A DNA stretch of 64,000 nucleotides from Larix kaempferi (taxonomy: Eukaryota > Streptophyta > Pinopsida > Pinales > Pinaceae), in the NCBI GenBank assembly GCA_027924585.1, contig BSBM01000307.1:15919501-15983500 (forward strand), in the 5' to 3' direction. Of this stretch, positions 11,564 through 21,534 are shown one piece after another; the stretch's first letter is position 1, and each line of letters starts with the position of its first letter. Below the pieces are notes generated by a model, which was not told the DNA's origin, ran no database searches, and was given only the letters and a program-made list of their open reading frames with translations. The position numbers and the translations under genes were made by a program.

Positions 11564-12253
11564 TTAATCCATGTGTTTCATCTTGTTTTCCTCTGCATCA
11601 ACCTCCTCTTCAAGAAAATGCATATCATCATTTGTTTTGAGTAAGGCTTTGACCCTTGCCAATTCTTTGATGTGCCTTCCTCAAGCTGTGAATCTTGCTA
11701 GCAAAATTGTTGTGATCACCAAGGTTACATGCAAATGTTGATAAGGCAATTACAAACATCTGTAGAACTAAGATCTTCATAAAATTATCATTGTTTTTAC
11801 TTCTCTCATCTTTCTAAGCTAATACATGATACGATTTTGAAGATAAATTTCCATGCTTTTCTTGTTTGACATGTAGCTTGACATGCTAATGTCTCTAAAA
11901 CTCTAATAATTCTTGATCTTTCCCCATGTTAACAATCCAATGGTATTTTAGAGTAATCAAATTCTAAGGAGAATCAACAACATAATCAAAGATGACATAT
12001 TTCTCTACGTTGTAACATATTTATTGCTTTGATAAATTTTTCCATAGATATGATTCTCTGACCCCTTCAATTAGGTTACATAACGATTCAAGCTAGTCAT
12101 GTCAGATTTTCTCTTAGTAGAGTGGTTCCTAAGCGAGCAAGCAATCTTGGAGTTTTTTTGGCTATCTTCATGAATGACAAGTTTAAGGTTCCTTGAAAAC
12201 ACTTTGTATAAATTATTGTAATTTTCCTTATTCTTGGTGGATGCATACTTCAA
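11564..12253 (-). pseudogene. Decayed HSP90 C-terminal fragment
   Basis: Read on the minus strand, the segment aligns with the C-terminal third of cytosolic HSP90. First comes KENYNNLYKVFSRNLKL and IHEDSQ, then STKRKSDMTSLNRYVT (near 12075-12240). After a deletion of roughly 80 residues come VVDSP, YMSNKKSMEI, LVLQMFVIALSTFACNL and ASKIH blocks. It ends with DMHFLEEEVDAEENKMKHMD and a stop at 11564-11566, the position of the family's acidic tail and MEEVD co-chaperone motif, which here reads MKHMD. Frames switch several times and stops interrupt it. HSP90 is an ATP-dependent chaperone; this copy cannot encode it. Assigned from remembered family features, not a database search. Confidence 0.8.
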
Positions 12254-12960
12254 TCACAATGAAAGCATAGTGCAATAACACTTAATTCCCTTGCTTCCTT
12301 ATTTATAGATTGCATTGAGCTCACAAATTTATAGGTTCAAAATTGCCTTTTTTTTATTATGTATTTTGAAATGTATTTTTAATATGAGTTCAAGGACTAT
12401 GTTGAACAGATTTTGAAGTTTCAATATCGTTTCCTAATGTTTTTTTTTCCTCCCCAATTATTTATCATTTTTCCAACTAAATTTTAATCCACAAGTTAGT
12501 CAACCTCTTTGTTGTGTGCATTCTTTTTCTTTTCAAATTATGCTAAAATATGTTAGAATTTAGAAAGAAACCTTGATACTTGCTTCAATCTAAAATGCGT
12601 CAAAGGAAAATTTTATTTGATTTACCAAAAAACGGGTTGGATTTTTGTGTGTGTATTGAATTATGCAATTAACTATTGGTTTCTCTTGCATTAAATGGTT
12701 ATGGGTCTCCAATAAAAATGTGGCCCTAACCATCTAATTGCCAAAGTTTGTGTGCACTTCATTCATTGCTCCATGCATTCCCTTGTCACATTGTTTCTTC
12801 CTTTTCTTTCCTCATTACATGTGTAAAGGTTTGGCCTCCTAGGTTTACTTGATTTTCATAGTTTGTGGATTTTGTACCATGTCCATCATAGTGTTCCCGC
12901 TACCTTCTCATTTCGAGCATGAAACACACATGAATTGGCAAATATAGACTCAATCTTCGG
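12254..12960. other. AT-rich DNA, no gene recognised
   Basis: Lies upstream of the HSP90 fragment in its orientation. No further HSP90 blocks could be read here, so the fragment is 5' truncated or an intron intervenes. Poly-T runs at about 12346 and 12440; nothing else seen. Confidence 0.4.
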
Positions 12961-12964
12961 TGAT

Positions 12965-13637
12965 AAGCTCTAGCAATACTTGGGATTGATAGCCCAAGAT
13001 ATACCCGAATTTGCTTTAATTATTGATGTAGGAACATAGACATTCAAAACTCTTACATTGTATATACAATTATAGGATTCTAAGTAGTGAGGTTGGTTAA
13101 GTGCTAACTCAACAGGTCACACATTAAATGCCTTTAAATGATTCTTATCAAACCACTTCTAAAAAAAATTAGTTATTGTTCCCTCATACCAAAGATTACG
13201 AAGCCTATTTGTTCCTCTGAAGAAGTCCAAACTTACTTAGAGAAAGCACATGATAGAATTATATGATGATTAGTCTCCTCATTAGATTTACAATGTACAC
13301 ATCAACTAGGCCCCACTTTGTTCCTCCTCTATAGTCTATCCCAATTAGTAAGGACTCTATGTTTCAAAACCAACCACATAAATATAGTACATTTATTAGG
13401 GGCTTTTACCTTCCAAAGTTTTGACAATCACTAGCACACCTCTTCAACACCAAGGCCTTGTAAAGACAAGTAATTTTTCTTTGTTGTATAGCAACCCCTT
13501 GAAATGTTTAAATCCCAAGGTAATTCATCTAGGTCTTCTTTTAATTTGATACGGGATTTATTTATAGTGCAAAAAAAGGTCTCATTCATGTACCATATTA
13601 CATATATATTACAACTCTTATACACACACACACACAC
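12965..13637 (-). pseudogene. LINE (non-LTR retrotransposon) C-terminal zf-RVT remnant
   Basis: On the minus strand 13180-13430 reads WKVKAPNKCTIFMWLVL, then HRVLTNWDRL, RRNKVGP, CVHCKSNEETNHH and LSCAFSK, VW. This is the zf-RVT region typical of plant L1-type ORF2 C-termini: a W..K.P.K...F.W motif, L..N..L.RR, and a Cys-X2-Cys...His...Cys zinc site. Upstream, DELPWDLN and GCYTTKKNYLSLQ (13431-13637) match the segment normally preceding it. Several stops are present. The reverse transcriptase domain is not recognisable in the window. Confidence 0.75.
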
Positions 13638-13638
13638 A
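13618..13638. repeat. (CA)n microsatellite
   Basis: An uninterrupted CA dinucleotide run of about 18 bases after TTATA. Confidence 0.9.
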
Positions 13639-14009
13639 TTAATTACAACTCTTATATATTATTTCCCAAAAATACTCTTTTAGCTTTGTCCATAACTTGG
13701 AAGGATTAATTATGTTACAAATATGTGAATTACTTGTTAAAGAAGCTCCATGTGTTAGAATAGTGAACTGAACGTAAGTGGTGCCAATTTGGTGATTTGA
13801 TATAACCTTGGCTTCTGTAGACTAGTTCAGATCCTTGTTGATGTTTCCATTGTTAACACCAACGTAGTTGATTTTGTGCCCTTGTACTATCTAAATTATG
13901 CATGTAATGTCTTGGTGGAAAGGTGAAAAAAAGAAATGTGATTTATTGACATATGATAAGATATGGGCACAGTGGTATAAGCCCTTGGGATGACAATTAT
14001 TAGGAAGAT

Positions 14010-15760
14010 ATGATAGAATTGCATAATATGGGAGATGAAGAGGCACCAAACACAGATGAAGAAGCAACAATTTTAGACGAAGAGTTTGAAGTTGATAAAA
14101 TGTTGAATGAGGGTATAAACGATGATTGGAACAATTTGATGGAGGATGCTTTAAAACTTGTGTATGATAATTGCAAGTTAAGTCATTTAACAACAATCCT
14201 TCAAATTCTTAACTTGAAAGTCATGCATAGTTGGACAAATGAGAGTGTAGATGAGTTATTGGCATTATTAAGTTGCTTGTTACCACCTGACTCCACATTT
14301 CCAAGAAAAAGAAGTCAATGTAAAAAGAAAATCACTAAACTAGGCTTAGGGTATGAAAACATCAACGCATGTGTGAATTGTTGTGTGTTATTTCGCAAAA
14401 ATGTAGTGAGTGAGACTAAATTTCTGAAATGTCAAGAGGGGAGGTATAAACCAGGGTTGAAATAAACTATGGTTCCTAAAAAGGTTCTTTGCCACTTTCC
14501 ACTAATCCCATGATTACTCTGAATGTATAGGTCTCGAGACATTGTTGAACTTATGCAATGGCATGCCCAAAATAAGAGTACTGATGGAAAACAACGACAT
14601 GTGCCTGATTCTAAGATGTGGATGGAATTTGACAATAGATGGCCTGGTTTTTCCCAATATCCTCATAATATAAGGCTGGGTTTGGATTTAGATGGGGTGA
14701 ACCCATTCTCAGATCAAAGCACTAAATGGTCAACTTGGCTAGTGTTTTTAATAAATTATAACTTGCCTTCATGGTTAGAAACTAAACTATTTTTCTTAAT
14801 GCTATCATTGATTATACTAGGAAATAAAGGCGTGACTTCATATCCAATTGATGTTTATTTAGAGCCATTATATGATGAGATAATGGAATTGTAGAAAGGA
14901 ATTGAAACAATTCAATTTTTAAGGGATGGTTATTCAATCAAATTCACTTTAAGAGCTTCCTTATTGTTTACGATTCATGATCTTCCTACATATGGCACAT
15001 TGAATGGTCTCACTATTCATGGATACCATGGATGTCCTTCTTGCAAATTTAAGGATTTTGTGAGGCACTCAAGAATTTTGCGTAAGTGTATTTAATGTGG
15101 ACATCATGCTTCCCTTAAAATGGATCACCCATATCATTGACAAAAAACACATCCATTAGTAAGGAAGACAATTGTGAAGCACCATTGCCAATAATGAGTG
15201 AATACATTATTGAGAATGGACAAAAAATAATGTTGTTTATTGAAAGTGGTAGGATTTGTGGTAGTAGAGATGATCCATGTAATGAAAGCAGTGTAAAACA
15301 ATTGTGCATATTCTATAAGTTGCCATACTTTAATGATATAACCATTAGGCATACTATTGACTTTATGCATACTGAGAAAAATATAGCTTATGCTATTATA
15401 GAAACTATTTTTGGTGTTTCTCATAATGTTTCATCATGTGAATACTTTCAACAACTAAAGACTCATCAAAATATTTAGGTTGAAAAATTGATGATGAAAA
15501 ATATAGAAAACCTAGTGCTCCTTATGTCTGGACAAAGGAACAACATGCGCAATTATTAAAGTTGATGTCTTAGACTCGCTTTGCCATTGGATATGTAAGT
15601 AGTAGTATTAGAAGCGAAAAATGACATTAATATCTTAAGAAGCCTCAAGACCCATGACTATCATGTCATAATCGAGAATATTTTACCTATTGTGGTTAAT
15701 ATATCAAGTTTGGAAAAGGGGTCGAGATTTGCAATTATACGGTTGGGCCTAATATTAAGA
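14010..15760 (+). pseudogene. CACTA (En/Spm) TNP2-type transposase, decayed
   Basis: Blocks typical of plant TNP2 transposases appear in order. GLGYENINACVNCC (near 14347) stands for the GLGYxxIHACxNDC motif. VPKKVLCHFPLIP comes at about 14470, then RHVPDSKMW, YPHNIRLGLDLDGVNPF, INYNLPSW and IDVYLEPLYDEIMEL (to 14894). Then come GYHGCPSCKF, LKMDHPYH, FYKLPYF, HTIDFMHTEKNI (near 15350) and LKTHDYHVIIENILPI (near 15640). At least five stops and two frame changes interrupt it. It would bind and cut CACTA terminal repeats; this copy is dead. It stops just before the copia LTR that begins at 15783, so it was probably cut by that insertion. Confidence 0.88.
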
Positions 15761-15782
15761 GAATGAGTTTACATGTATTAGA

Positions 15783-16147
15783 TGTTGGTTGTGGAGCCTG
15801 ATCTTCCCAATTCAGAGTTGTTGTTGTTTTAGTAATGTTTGTACCCCAGTTTTATATGATGTGCAGGTGGACTGCACTCATCCTAGCGGGGGGGTGCGGG
15901 GGTGCATCGTGCCCGAAGAAATTTTTTGGAGTTGGCCAACAGTTTACGAGTCCATGGTATTGTGTAGCCCGTAGTATTTTCCCATGGTAATTCCCCTTTA
16001 AAAGAAGACATTGTAATACGGCTGTGTAATGTATTGTAGCATTGTGAAGATATCTATGATTGTGTAAAAAAGATTGTGAGAGAGTGAAGAGGAAATTGCA
16101 GCAGATGTGATGCGGGTTGTATCCCTTCATTTTGTTGGATGGTATAA
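15783..16147 (+). repeat. Copia element 2 LTR, left portion
   Basis: Begins TGTTGGTTGTGG. Contains a G-rich tract (GCGGGGGGGTGCGGGGG near 15888) and ends in TATAA, the duplicated target of the minus-strand insertion. Joined to 19066-19208 it gives an LTR of about 508 bp. Confidence 0.8.
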
Positions 16148-16399
16148 TGCTATATTCGAGTCCGGATATACTCAGTGATTATTCAAGCAAATAATCCTCC
16201 AATGGAAAATAACTCCATTTGATAAAATAATAATATATAATCGATGATGGATGATCATAAATTACAAAGGATATGGTTGCCTTAAATATGGCTTGGCCAT
16301 CACATATTGAAGAGACACTTGTCTTCATAAACTATATTTTAATATTATTAACTACTATTAGGAATAGTTACCTATTTATTACTTTTTATTGTTGTAGCA
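16148..16399 (-). repeat. 3' LTR of the minus-strand element
   Basis: On the plus strand runs TGCTATATTCGAG to TTGTTGTAGCA; matches 18809-19060 with only a handful of substitutions. Confidence 0.93.
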
Positions 16400-16410
16400 T
16401 TGCCACTCTC

Positions 16411-17784
16411 TTAGAGAGGCTTTGTCCTCAAAGCCTTATAATTTTGTCGCACTGTTCTTTGCGATGTCATGGCCACCGAAACATGTCGATACGAACTGCT
16501 AAGTGTAGAGCATAACTTCCGATAAGTCGACGGATGAATCCATCCCAAATTGATTTGTTGTGGATTGATGGGATTCCCTACTGATGTGTCATCAGGAGAT
16601 TTGATCACATTAGTACCATTATCTTTCGACATTTCCCACTTTTTCAAATATCGGTTTTAATGGTTGGGGTGTCGATAGGTAACTTTCACGATGTCACTTT
16701 CGTTTAAGAATGTTTCCTTTAGAGCATTGATCTGAGTTGGAAGTTGTATTTTCGTCTCTTGAGGATTTAAGTTTTTGTTCTGTATCTTTTCCAACTTGTT
16801 TTCTAACTGCCTATTATCATTTTGAAACTTCTTAATCAATTCGACTTGCGATTTTCTGTCATCTTCAGATGTCTTAAGTTGTTCCTTAAGATCTTGATTA
16901 TGACTTCTGATACAACTATTTTCTTCCTGTTTGTCTAGAAGTTTCCCTTCAATGTCGTCCATAGATTGTTCTATCTTCCGACTATTTTTCAACTTCTTAA
17001 TTTTTGTGACTAGTATCTTGTTATGATTTCTTAGTCTAAAAATTTCTTCAGCATTGTTAGATAATGCTTTATTACTCTTCGCGATCTCTGACTTATGTAT
17101 CTTTTTAGAGTCTTCATTTTGTTGTTGAAGAAATTTTATCTGTTGTCGACACTGGCCGACCTCTGATTCTTGAATTTCTAATTTATGTCGTAACTGCATT
17201 AGTTCTTCATCTTTGTCGCTAACGATTTTGTTCAAGCGTATTATTTCTGCTTCGTAATTATTTATTTCCTTCTTTATATCTTGATTTTTCAATCTCTGAT
17301 TGAAATCACTTTCATCTTTTAATTCCTTGATTTGCGCACATAATTTTTCTATGTGATTTTTCTGGTTGGACATTGTTTGTTCATTGAACCGTTCTTGTAT
17401 CTTATGTAGTTCAATCTTTATTTCTGATTGTTTATTAATGTCTCGTAATTCTTCATTGTCTTTTCGATAGCGCTTTAACTTGGCTTCTAATTTCTCTCAC
17501 AAATCGGCTTCCATGGTTTCTGTCTTCTTCGACGGTGGAATGATCTTCTTTGATTTCTTTGATGAGTCTTTCTTAAACTTGGTCGTCCTTGTCGTTAACG
17601 TGTCTCGACTTCTTAATGAGCCTTCCTTTACTTTGACTTCTTCAATGATAAATGATTGTCCTTGACTTGATTTCTTCGATGATAAGTGTTCTTCGACTTC
17701 TTTGATAATAAGGAGTCTTGCTTGGACTTTGTCTTTAATGTCTCCTTTGACTTCGTCTTCTTGACTTGAATTTGCTTTGTTTCT
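16411..17784 (-). pseudogene. Coiled-coil protein of the minus-strand LTR element
   Basis: A single minus-strand frame runs from 17784 to 16411 with only two interruptions: TGA at 17497-17499 (readable as a former CGA) and TAA at 16657-16659 (readable as a former CAA). The N-terminal part (about 17784-17500) is rich in Lys, Ser and Glu. The middle (17510-16800) is a long Lys/Glu/Gln/Leu/Ile heptad region, a clear coiled coil. The C-terminus (16650-16411) is basic and ends about 12 bases from the 3' LTR. I recognise no family. It could be an unusual gag-like structural protein or a captured coiled-coil gene. No ATG starts the frame; internal Met codons lie at about 17514 and 17373. Confidence 0.65.
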
Positions 17785-17807
17785 TCAAACAATTCTTATT
17801 TCAAAAG

Positions 17808-17873
17808 AATTGATTTTTTTTTTTTTTTTTTGATAATAATAATTATTATTAAAATTTAATAATAATAATATTA

Positions 17874-17913
<40 letters not shown>

Positions 17914-18050
17914 AATAATAATTATTAATTAATTAATTAATAATATTATTATATTAACTTTTTATAAACTATATATATAGTTTTTTTTTTTTTTTTTAAA
18001 TATCTAAACAAATATAATATTATTATTATATCGTTTAATATTTAATTTAA
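17808..18050 (-). repeat. Extreme AT tract inside the minus-strand element
   Basis: Poly-T (about 17812-17831), (AT)n (about 17876-17910), TAAT/TTAA repeats and a second T run near 17980, with almost no G or C over about 200 bp. Confidence 0.9.
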
Positions 18051-18059
18051 TTGTTTTTT

Positions 18060-18794
18060 TCTCTTCTAGGGTTTCGATGGATGGCGGGAGCCAGGGAGGA
18101 TGGGCGGGAGAGCAGGTGGTGGAAGGCGACGGTGGAAGAGTGGAGAGGGAGGGGTGGCGGTGGAAGAGTGGAGAGGGGAAGTAGGGAGCGGCTAGCTGGG
18201 GAAAGCTTGGGGTGAAGCGTGCGGGGAAGGTTGCAATGGCAGCGACGGCGTGATTGCAGAGGTGAAGTGCAGGGGCGAGGCGTTGGAAGAGGCGGGAGAC
18301 GGAAGGAGGTGGCATGAGTGTGATGGTAGAGCGGGAAGGGATTGGAGGAGAGGGACGCTGGAGGCGGCGGGAGAAGGAGATGGAGAGGTAGCTGGTGGAG
18401 GGGGAGTTGTGGATGCGGAAGGAGAGGGAGGGTTGCGTAGTGAGTGGAGGCAGCGCGGGAGGGGATGCTACGATGGAGGGGGATGCGTGGGTTACTGGGA
18501 GGAGGGAGGTACAGGGATGAGCGCGCGGGCATAAACTTAGCATGGGGGGTGGAGTGGGAGCTGTGATAAGGACGTGGAGATGCAGAAAGGGCGTGGAGCG
18601 TTCCTATGTAGAGATGGGCGTGGCTGGAGGAGTGGTGCAGGTTAGAACGAGGCAGCGTGGAGGGCGTGAATGGATGGAGATGGAGGTCAAAAATCCGATT
18701 CAGAGAAACTCTGACACTTATGGCTAAAAGCCTGATTTGGAGAAACTCCAAGATGTATGGCTAAAAGCCAGAATTAGCAGGGCCGAGAACGGCT
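18060..18794 (-). other. GC-rich leader of the minus-strand element
   Basis: Purine-rich (GGA/GGAGG) on the plus strand, so C/T-rich on the minus strand, in sharp contrast to the AT tract beside it. Open frames here translate to low-complexity Ser/Pro/His/Leu or Gly/Glu/Arg and reflect composition, so I do not call them genes. A direct repeat near 18702-18760 (AGAAACTC and TATGGCTAAAAGCC twice) lies close to the primer site. Confidence 0.55.
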
Positions 18795-18807
18795 GGCTCT
18801 GATACCA
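18795..18807 (-). other. Primer binding site, minus-strand element
   Basis: The reverse complement is TGGTATCAGAGCC, an exact match to the plant initiator tRNA-Met primer site, one base inside the LTR at 18809. Confidence 0.92.
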
Positions 18808-18808
18808 A

Positions 18809-19060
18809 TGCTATATTCGAGTCCGGATATACTCAGTGATTATTCAAGCGAATAATCCCCCAATGGAAAATAACTCCATTTGATAAAATAATAATATATA
18901 ATCGATTATGGATGATCATAAATTACACAGGATATGGTTGCCTTAAATATGGCTTGGCCATCACATATTGAAGAGACACTTCTCTTCATAAACTATATTT
19001 TAATATTATTAACTACTATTAGGAATAGTTACCTATTTATTACTTTTTATTGTTGTAGCA
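18809..19060 (-). repeat. 5' LTR of the minus-strand element
   Basis: Second copy of the 252-bp LTR, adjacent to the primer binding site at 18795-18807. On the minus strand it opens TGCTACAACAAT and closes AATATAGCA. Confidence 0.93.
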
Positions 19061-19065
19061 TATAA

Positions 19066-19208
19066 TAATAAGGACTAGCAATTTCTGTGTGGACATAGCC
19101 CATATTGGGTGAAACACGTTATATTGGTGTCTCTCTTGTATTGTGTTTATGTGATTTATATTTGCATCTTGTTTATTGTTATTGCTCAGCGATCATGTTT
19201 TTCTAACA
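19066..19208 (+). repeat. Copia element 2 LTR, right portion
   Basis: Continues the LTR after the second TATAA and ends TTTTTCTAACA two bases before the primer binding site. TTGTATTGTGTTTATGTG and the T-rich stretch resemble R/U5 sequence. Confidence 0.8.
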
Positions 19209-19210
19209 AT

Positions 19211-19223
19211 TGGTATCAAAGCC
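19211..19223 (+). other. Primer binding site of copia element 2
   Basis: TGGTATCAAAGCC differs at one base from the initiator tRNA-Met complement TGGTATCAGAGCC and follows the LTR end CTAACA by two bases. Confidence 0.88.
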
Positions 19224-19283
19224 AAAGGTCTATTTGGCAGATAAACTCACAGGAATGAAGGGTTCCTAGTTTGAGTACGAGCA

Positions 19284-20190
19284 ATGGCAGAAGAAGGAAA
19301 GTTTAGGGTCAAGAAATTTAATGGTCAAAACTACCAATTATGGAAGATGCAAATGGAGGACTATCTATATCAGAAGAATCTATTCCTACCGTTGGGAGGA
19401 AAAGCAAAATAGCCGACGACTATAAAGGATGAAGAATGGGAGGTTTTTGACACAAAGGCACTAGGAACAATACGAATATGCTTGTCTTCATTGGTGGCTT
19501 TCAATATCTCAAAAGAAAAGACAACAGAGGGTCTGATGAGTGCATTGGCTAAGCTATATGAAAATCCCTCGGCCTCCAAGAAGGTATTTCTAATGAAGCG
19601 TTTATTTAATATGAAGATGTCAGAAGGTGGACGAGTTGCTGATCATTCAAATGAATTTAATATGATTACAAATCAACTAAGTTCTGTAAAAGTGAACTTT
19701 GATGATGAGGTTAGGGTTCTTCTAATCTTGTGCTCATTTCCAAAAAGCTGGAAGGACTTGGTCATGGTTGTAAGTAACTTTGTCTCTGGTTCAAACACTT
19801 TGAAATTTGATGATGTTGTTGGTGTTATTCTTAACAAGGAAATGCGAAGGAAAAGCACAGGTGAGACATCAGGTAATGCGTTGACCATAAAGAGAAGGGG
19901 AAGACAAAGGGAGAGAGGAAAGAACCCATGTAATCACAGAAAGTCCAGGAAGGGTAGATCCAATTCTAGATGAGGAAAGATAGAGTGTTGGAACTATGGA
20001 AATAAAGGACATCTGAAGAAAGACTGCATATTTATAAAGAAGAAAGGAGATGGATAGTAGGAGACTACTTAGGAAGCAAATGTAGTAGGTGATGTGCTAC
20101 AAGATGCTTTGAATCTTGCATTAGATAGTACTAGTGATTACTGAGTAGTAGATTTAGGGGCTTCATGTGATGCTACACCCCATAGGAATG
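19284..20190 (+). pseudogene. gag and protease start of copia element 2
   Basis: ATG 19284 opens MAEEGKFRVKKFNGQNYQLW, the N-terminal motif of plant copia gag (UBN2 type). LMKRLFNMKMSEG and FDDVVGVILNKEMRRKS blocks follow. The zinc knuckle at about 19985 reads CWNYGNKGHLKKDC, with its second Cys replaced by Tyr. Protease begins VVDLGAS near 20150. In-frame stops include TAG near 19409, TGA near 19971, three TAG codons between 20056 and 20070, and a TGA where the conserved Trp before VVD would be. Non-functional. Confidence 0.88.
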
Positions 20191-20195
20191 ATGAA

Positions 20196-20521
20196 TATTT
20201 ATCGTCTCTTGGTCTGATAAATAGGTAAGTTCTTAATCCACTTAAGTAGTATATTATTTGTTTTATAATGTTTAATGTTTTATAGGCAAGAATTATATGT
20301 ATATACGTACTAATATGATTTTTTTTGTTTTTGTTTTATAGGAAAGAAACATCTTACACAGAAAAAGCGGAGAAAAAATCAAGGGTAAGTAAAGATATGG
20401 TGCCATCAATTCATAGAAGCCAAAGCATTTGTGATTCAACAAATGTAGTTCATGAAAAAAATAGTTGTGATGACGTGCATCCTAATATAGCACATGGCGA
20501 TGTGCATCCTGATGATATATT
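20196..20521 (+). other. Unassigned stretch with splice-site-like signals
   Basis: Between the truncated copia element and the CACTA end. AG/GTAAGT-like donors occur at about 20222 and 20385 and TTTTATAG-type acceptors at about 20284 and 20341, which would bracket a short exon-like piece (20342-20384). The following open stretch encodes a direct repeat (DVHPNIAHGDVHPDDI, 20470-20520). Could be exons of a transposon-encoded second gene or chance. Confidence 0.3.
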
Positions 20522-21476
20522 CACTACAACAAATTTGACATTTAGGGGTGGTTCCTTTCCACCTCCAAAAGTAACTTTTGGGGGCGGTCTTTCCAAAACC
20601 GCTCCTAATAGCACCGATGCTAATTTTTTTCACTTTTAGGGGTGGTTCGGGATGAGATCGAAACCACCCCCAAAAGTGGGTTTTGGCGGCGGCTCTAAAC
20701 CCCCCCTAAAGTCACTGTTGGGGGAGGTTCACAACCTCTGCCAAAAGTCACTTTAGGGGGGGTTTAGAACTGCCTCCAAATGTGGATTTTGGGGGTGGTT
20801 CTACCCCCCCTCCCCTCCAAAAAAAGTTACTTTTGGAATGTTGGCGACGGTTGCCTTCTGCTTCCAAAGGTTACTTTTGGGGCGGTTTGGAGGCGGTCTT
20901 TAGAACGCCGCCCCTAATAACACCGACGCTAAAAGGTTTGAATTCTAGGGGAGGTTATGGAAGAGATCAAAACCACTGCTAAAGTGACTGTTGGCGGAAG
21001 TTCTAAACCCCCGCAAAAGTGACTTTTACGGGCGGATATAAACCCCCTCGTAGGTACCTACGGGAGCGGTTTCGAACAGCCCTTAAACCGCTTTACACAC
21101 ATTTGGTGCGGTTATAAACCCCCTTCGTAGGTGCCTACGGAGGCGGTTCAAAACCCCCCCTAAAACTATTTACAAACATTTGTGGGCGGTTATAAACCCC
21201 CCTCGTAGGTACCTACGGAGGCCTGTCAGAACCCCCGCTAAAACTATTTACAAATCTTTGGGGGTGGTGATGAACCCCCCTCGTAGGTACCTACGGAGGT
21301 GGTTTAGAACCCCCCCTAAAATGCTTTACAAACCTTTGGGGGTGGTTATGAACCCCCCTCGTAGGTGCCTATGGAGGCGGTTCAGAAGCCCCCCTAAAAC
21401 TCTTTACAAACCTTTGGGTGCGGTTATGAACCCCTAACGTAGTGGCATATGAAGTCAGTTTAGAACCCCCCTGGTA
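20522..21476 (+). mobile_element. CACTA transposon terminus with subterminal repeats
   Basis: CACTACAACAAA at 20522 matches the CACTACAA terminal inverted repeat of En/Spm elements and is followed at once by repeated GC-rich subterminal motifs (AGGGGTGGTT and their complements AACCGCCCCTAA), as in plant CACTA ends. The opposite TTGTAGTG end was not found. It is not clear whether this end belonged with the TNP2 remnant at 14-15.8 kb; the outward direction argues against it. Confidence 0.75.
20990..21476 (+). repeat. About 78-bp tandem subterminal repeat, 6 copies
   Basis: Units centred on the palindrome GTAGGTACCTAC (or GTAGGTGCCTAC) recur near 21050, 21127, 21204, 21282 and 21361. Each carries a GGGGGCGGTTATGAACCCCCCT-like inverted repeat and a TTTACAAACCTTTGG spacer. 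In CACTA elements such arrays bind the DNA-binding transposon protein. Confidence 0.88.
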
Positions 21477-21534
21477 GCCATAATAAATCATAATAAAATA
21501 TATTTTATTTAAAACAACAATATTGAAATATTAT

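Larger units (their letters stand above)
16148..19060 (-). mobile_element. Compact minus-strand LTR element with coiled-coil ORF and no pol
   Basis: 252-bp LTRs at 16148-16399 and 18809-19060 are nearly identical and are flanked by TATAA on both sides (16143-16147, 19061-19065). The primer binding site complement GGCTCTGATACCA at 18795-18807 sets the orientation: on the minus strand it reads TGGTATCAGAGCC one base after the 5' LTR. In that direction come a GC-rich leader (18790-18060), an AT-only stretch (18050-17810), one long frame (17784-16411) and the 3' LTR. No gag zinc knuckle, protease, integrase or polymerase is visible, so it must be mobilised in trans. Confidence 0.9.
15783..20195 (+). 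mobile_element. Copia element 2, 5' part, truncated
   Basis: 5' LTR TGTTGGTTG...CTAACA (15783-19208, itself split by an insertion), a tRNA-Met primer binding site at 19211, then gag and the first residues of protease. Homology stops near 20195 and no 3' LTR is present, so about 3-4 kb of pol and the far LTR are missing. Because the far end is absent, no target duplication can be read. Confidence 0.85.

Noticed and set aside
18004-18751. Two minus-strand frames of 179 and 234 codons and plus-strand Gly-rich frames
   Set aside because: Low-complexity Ser/Pro/His or Gly/Glu text from strand-asymmetric GC-rich DNA in an element leader; overlapping frames are equally open.
21430-21480. GTAGTGG near 21440 as the second CACTA end
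   Set aside because: It lacks the TTGTAGTG terminus and lies within the last subterminal repeat unit.
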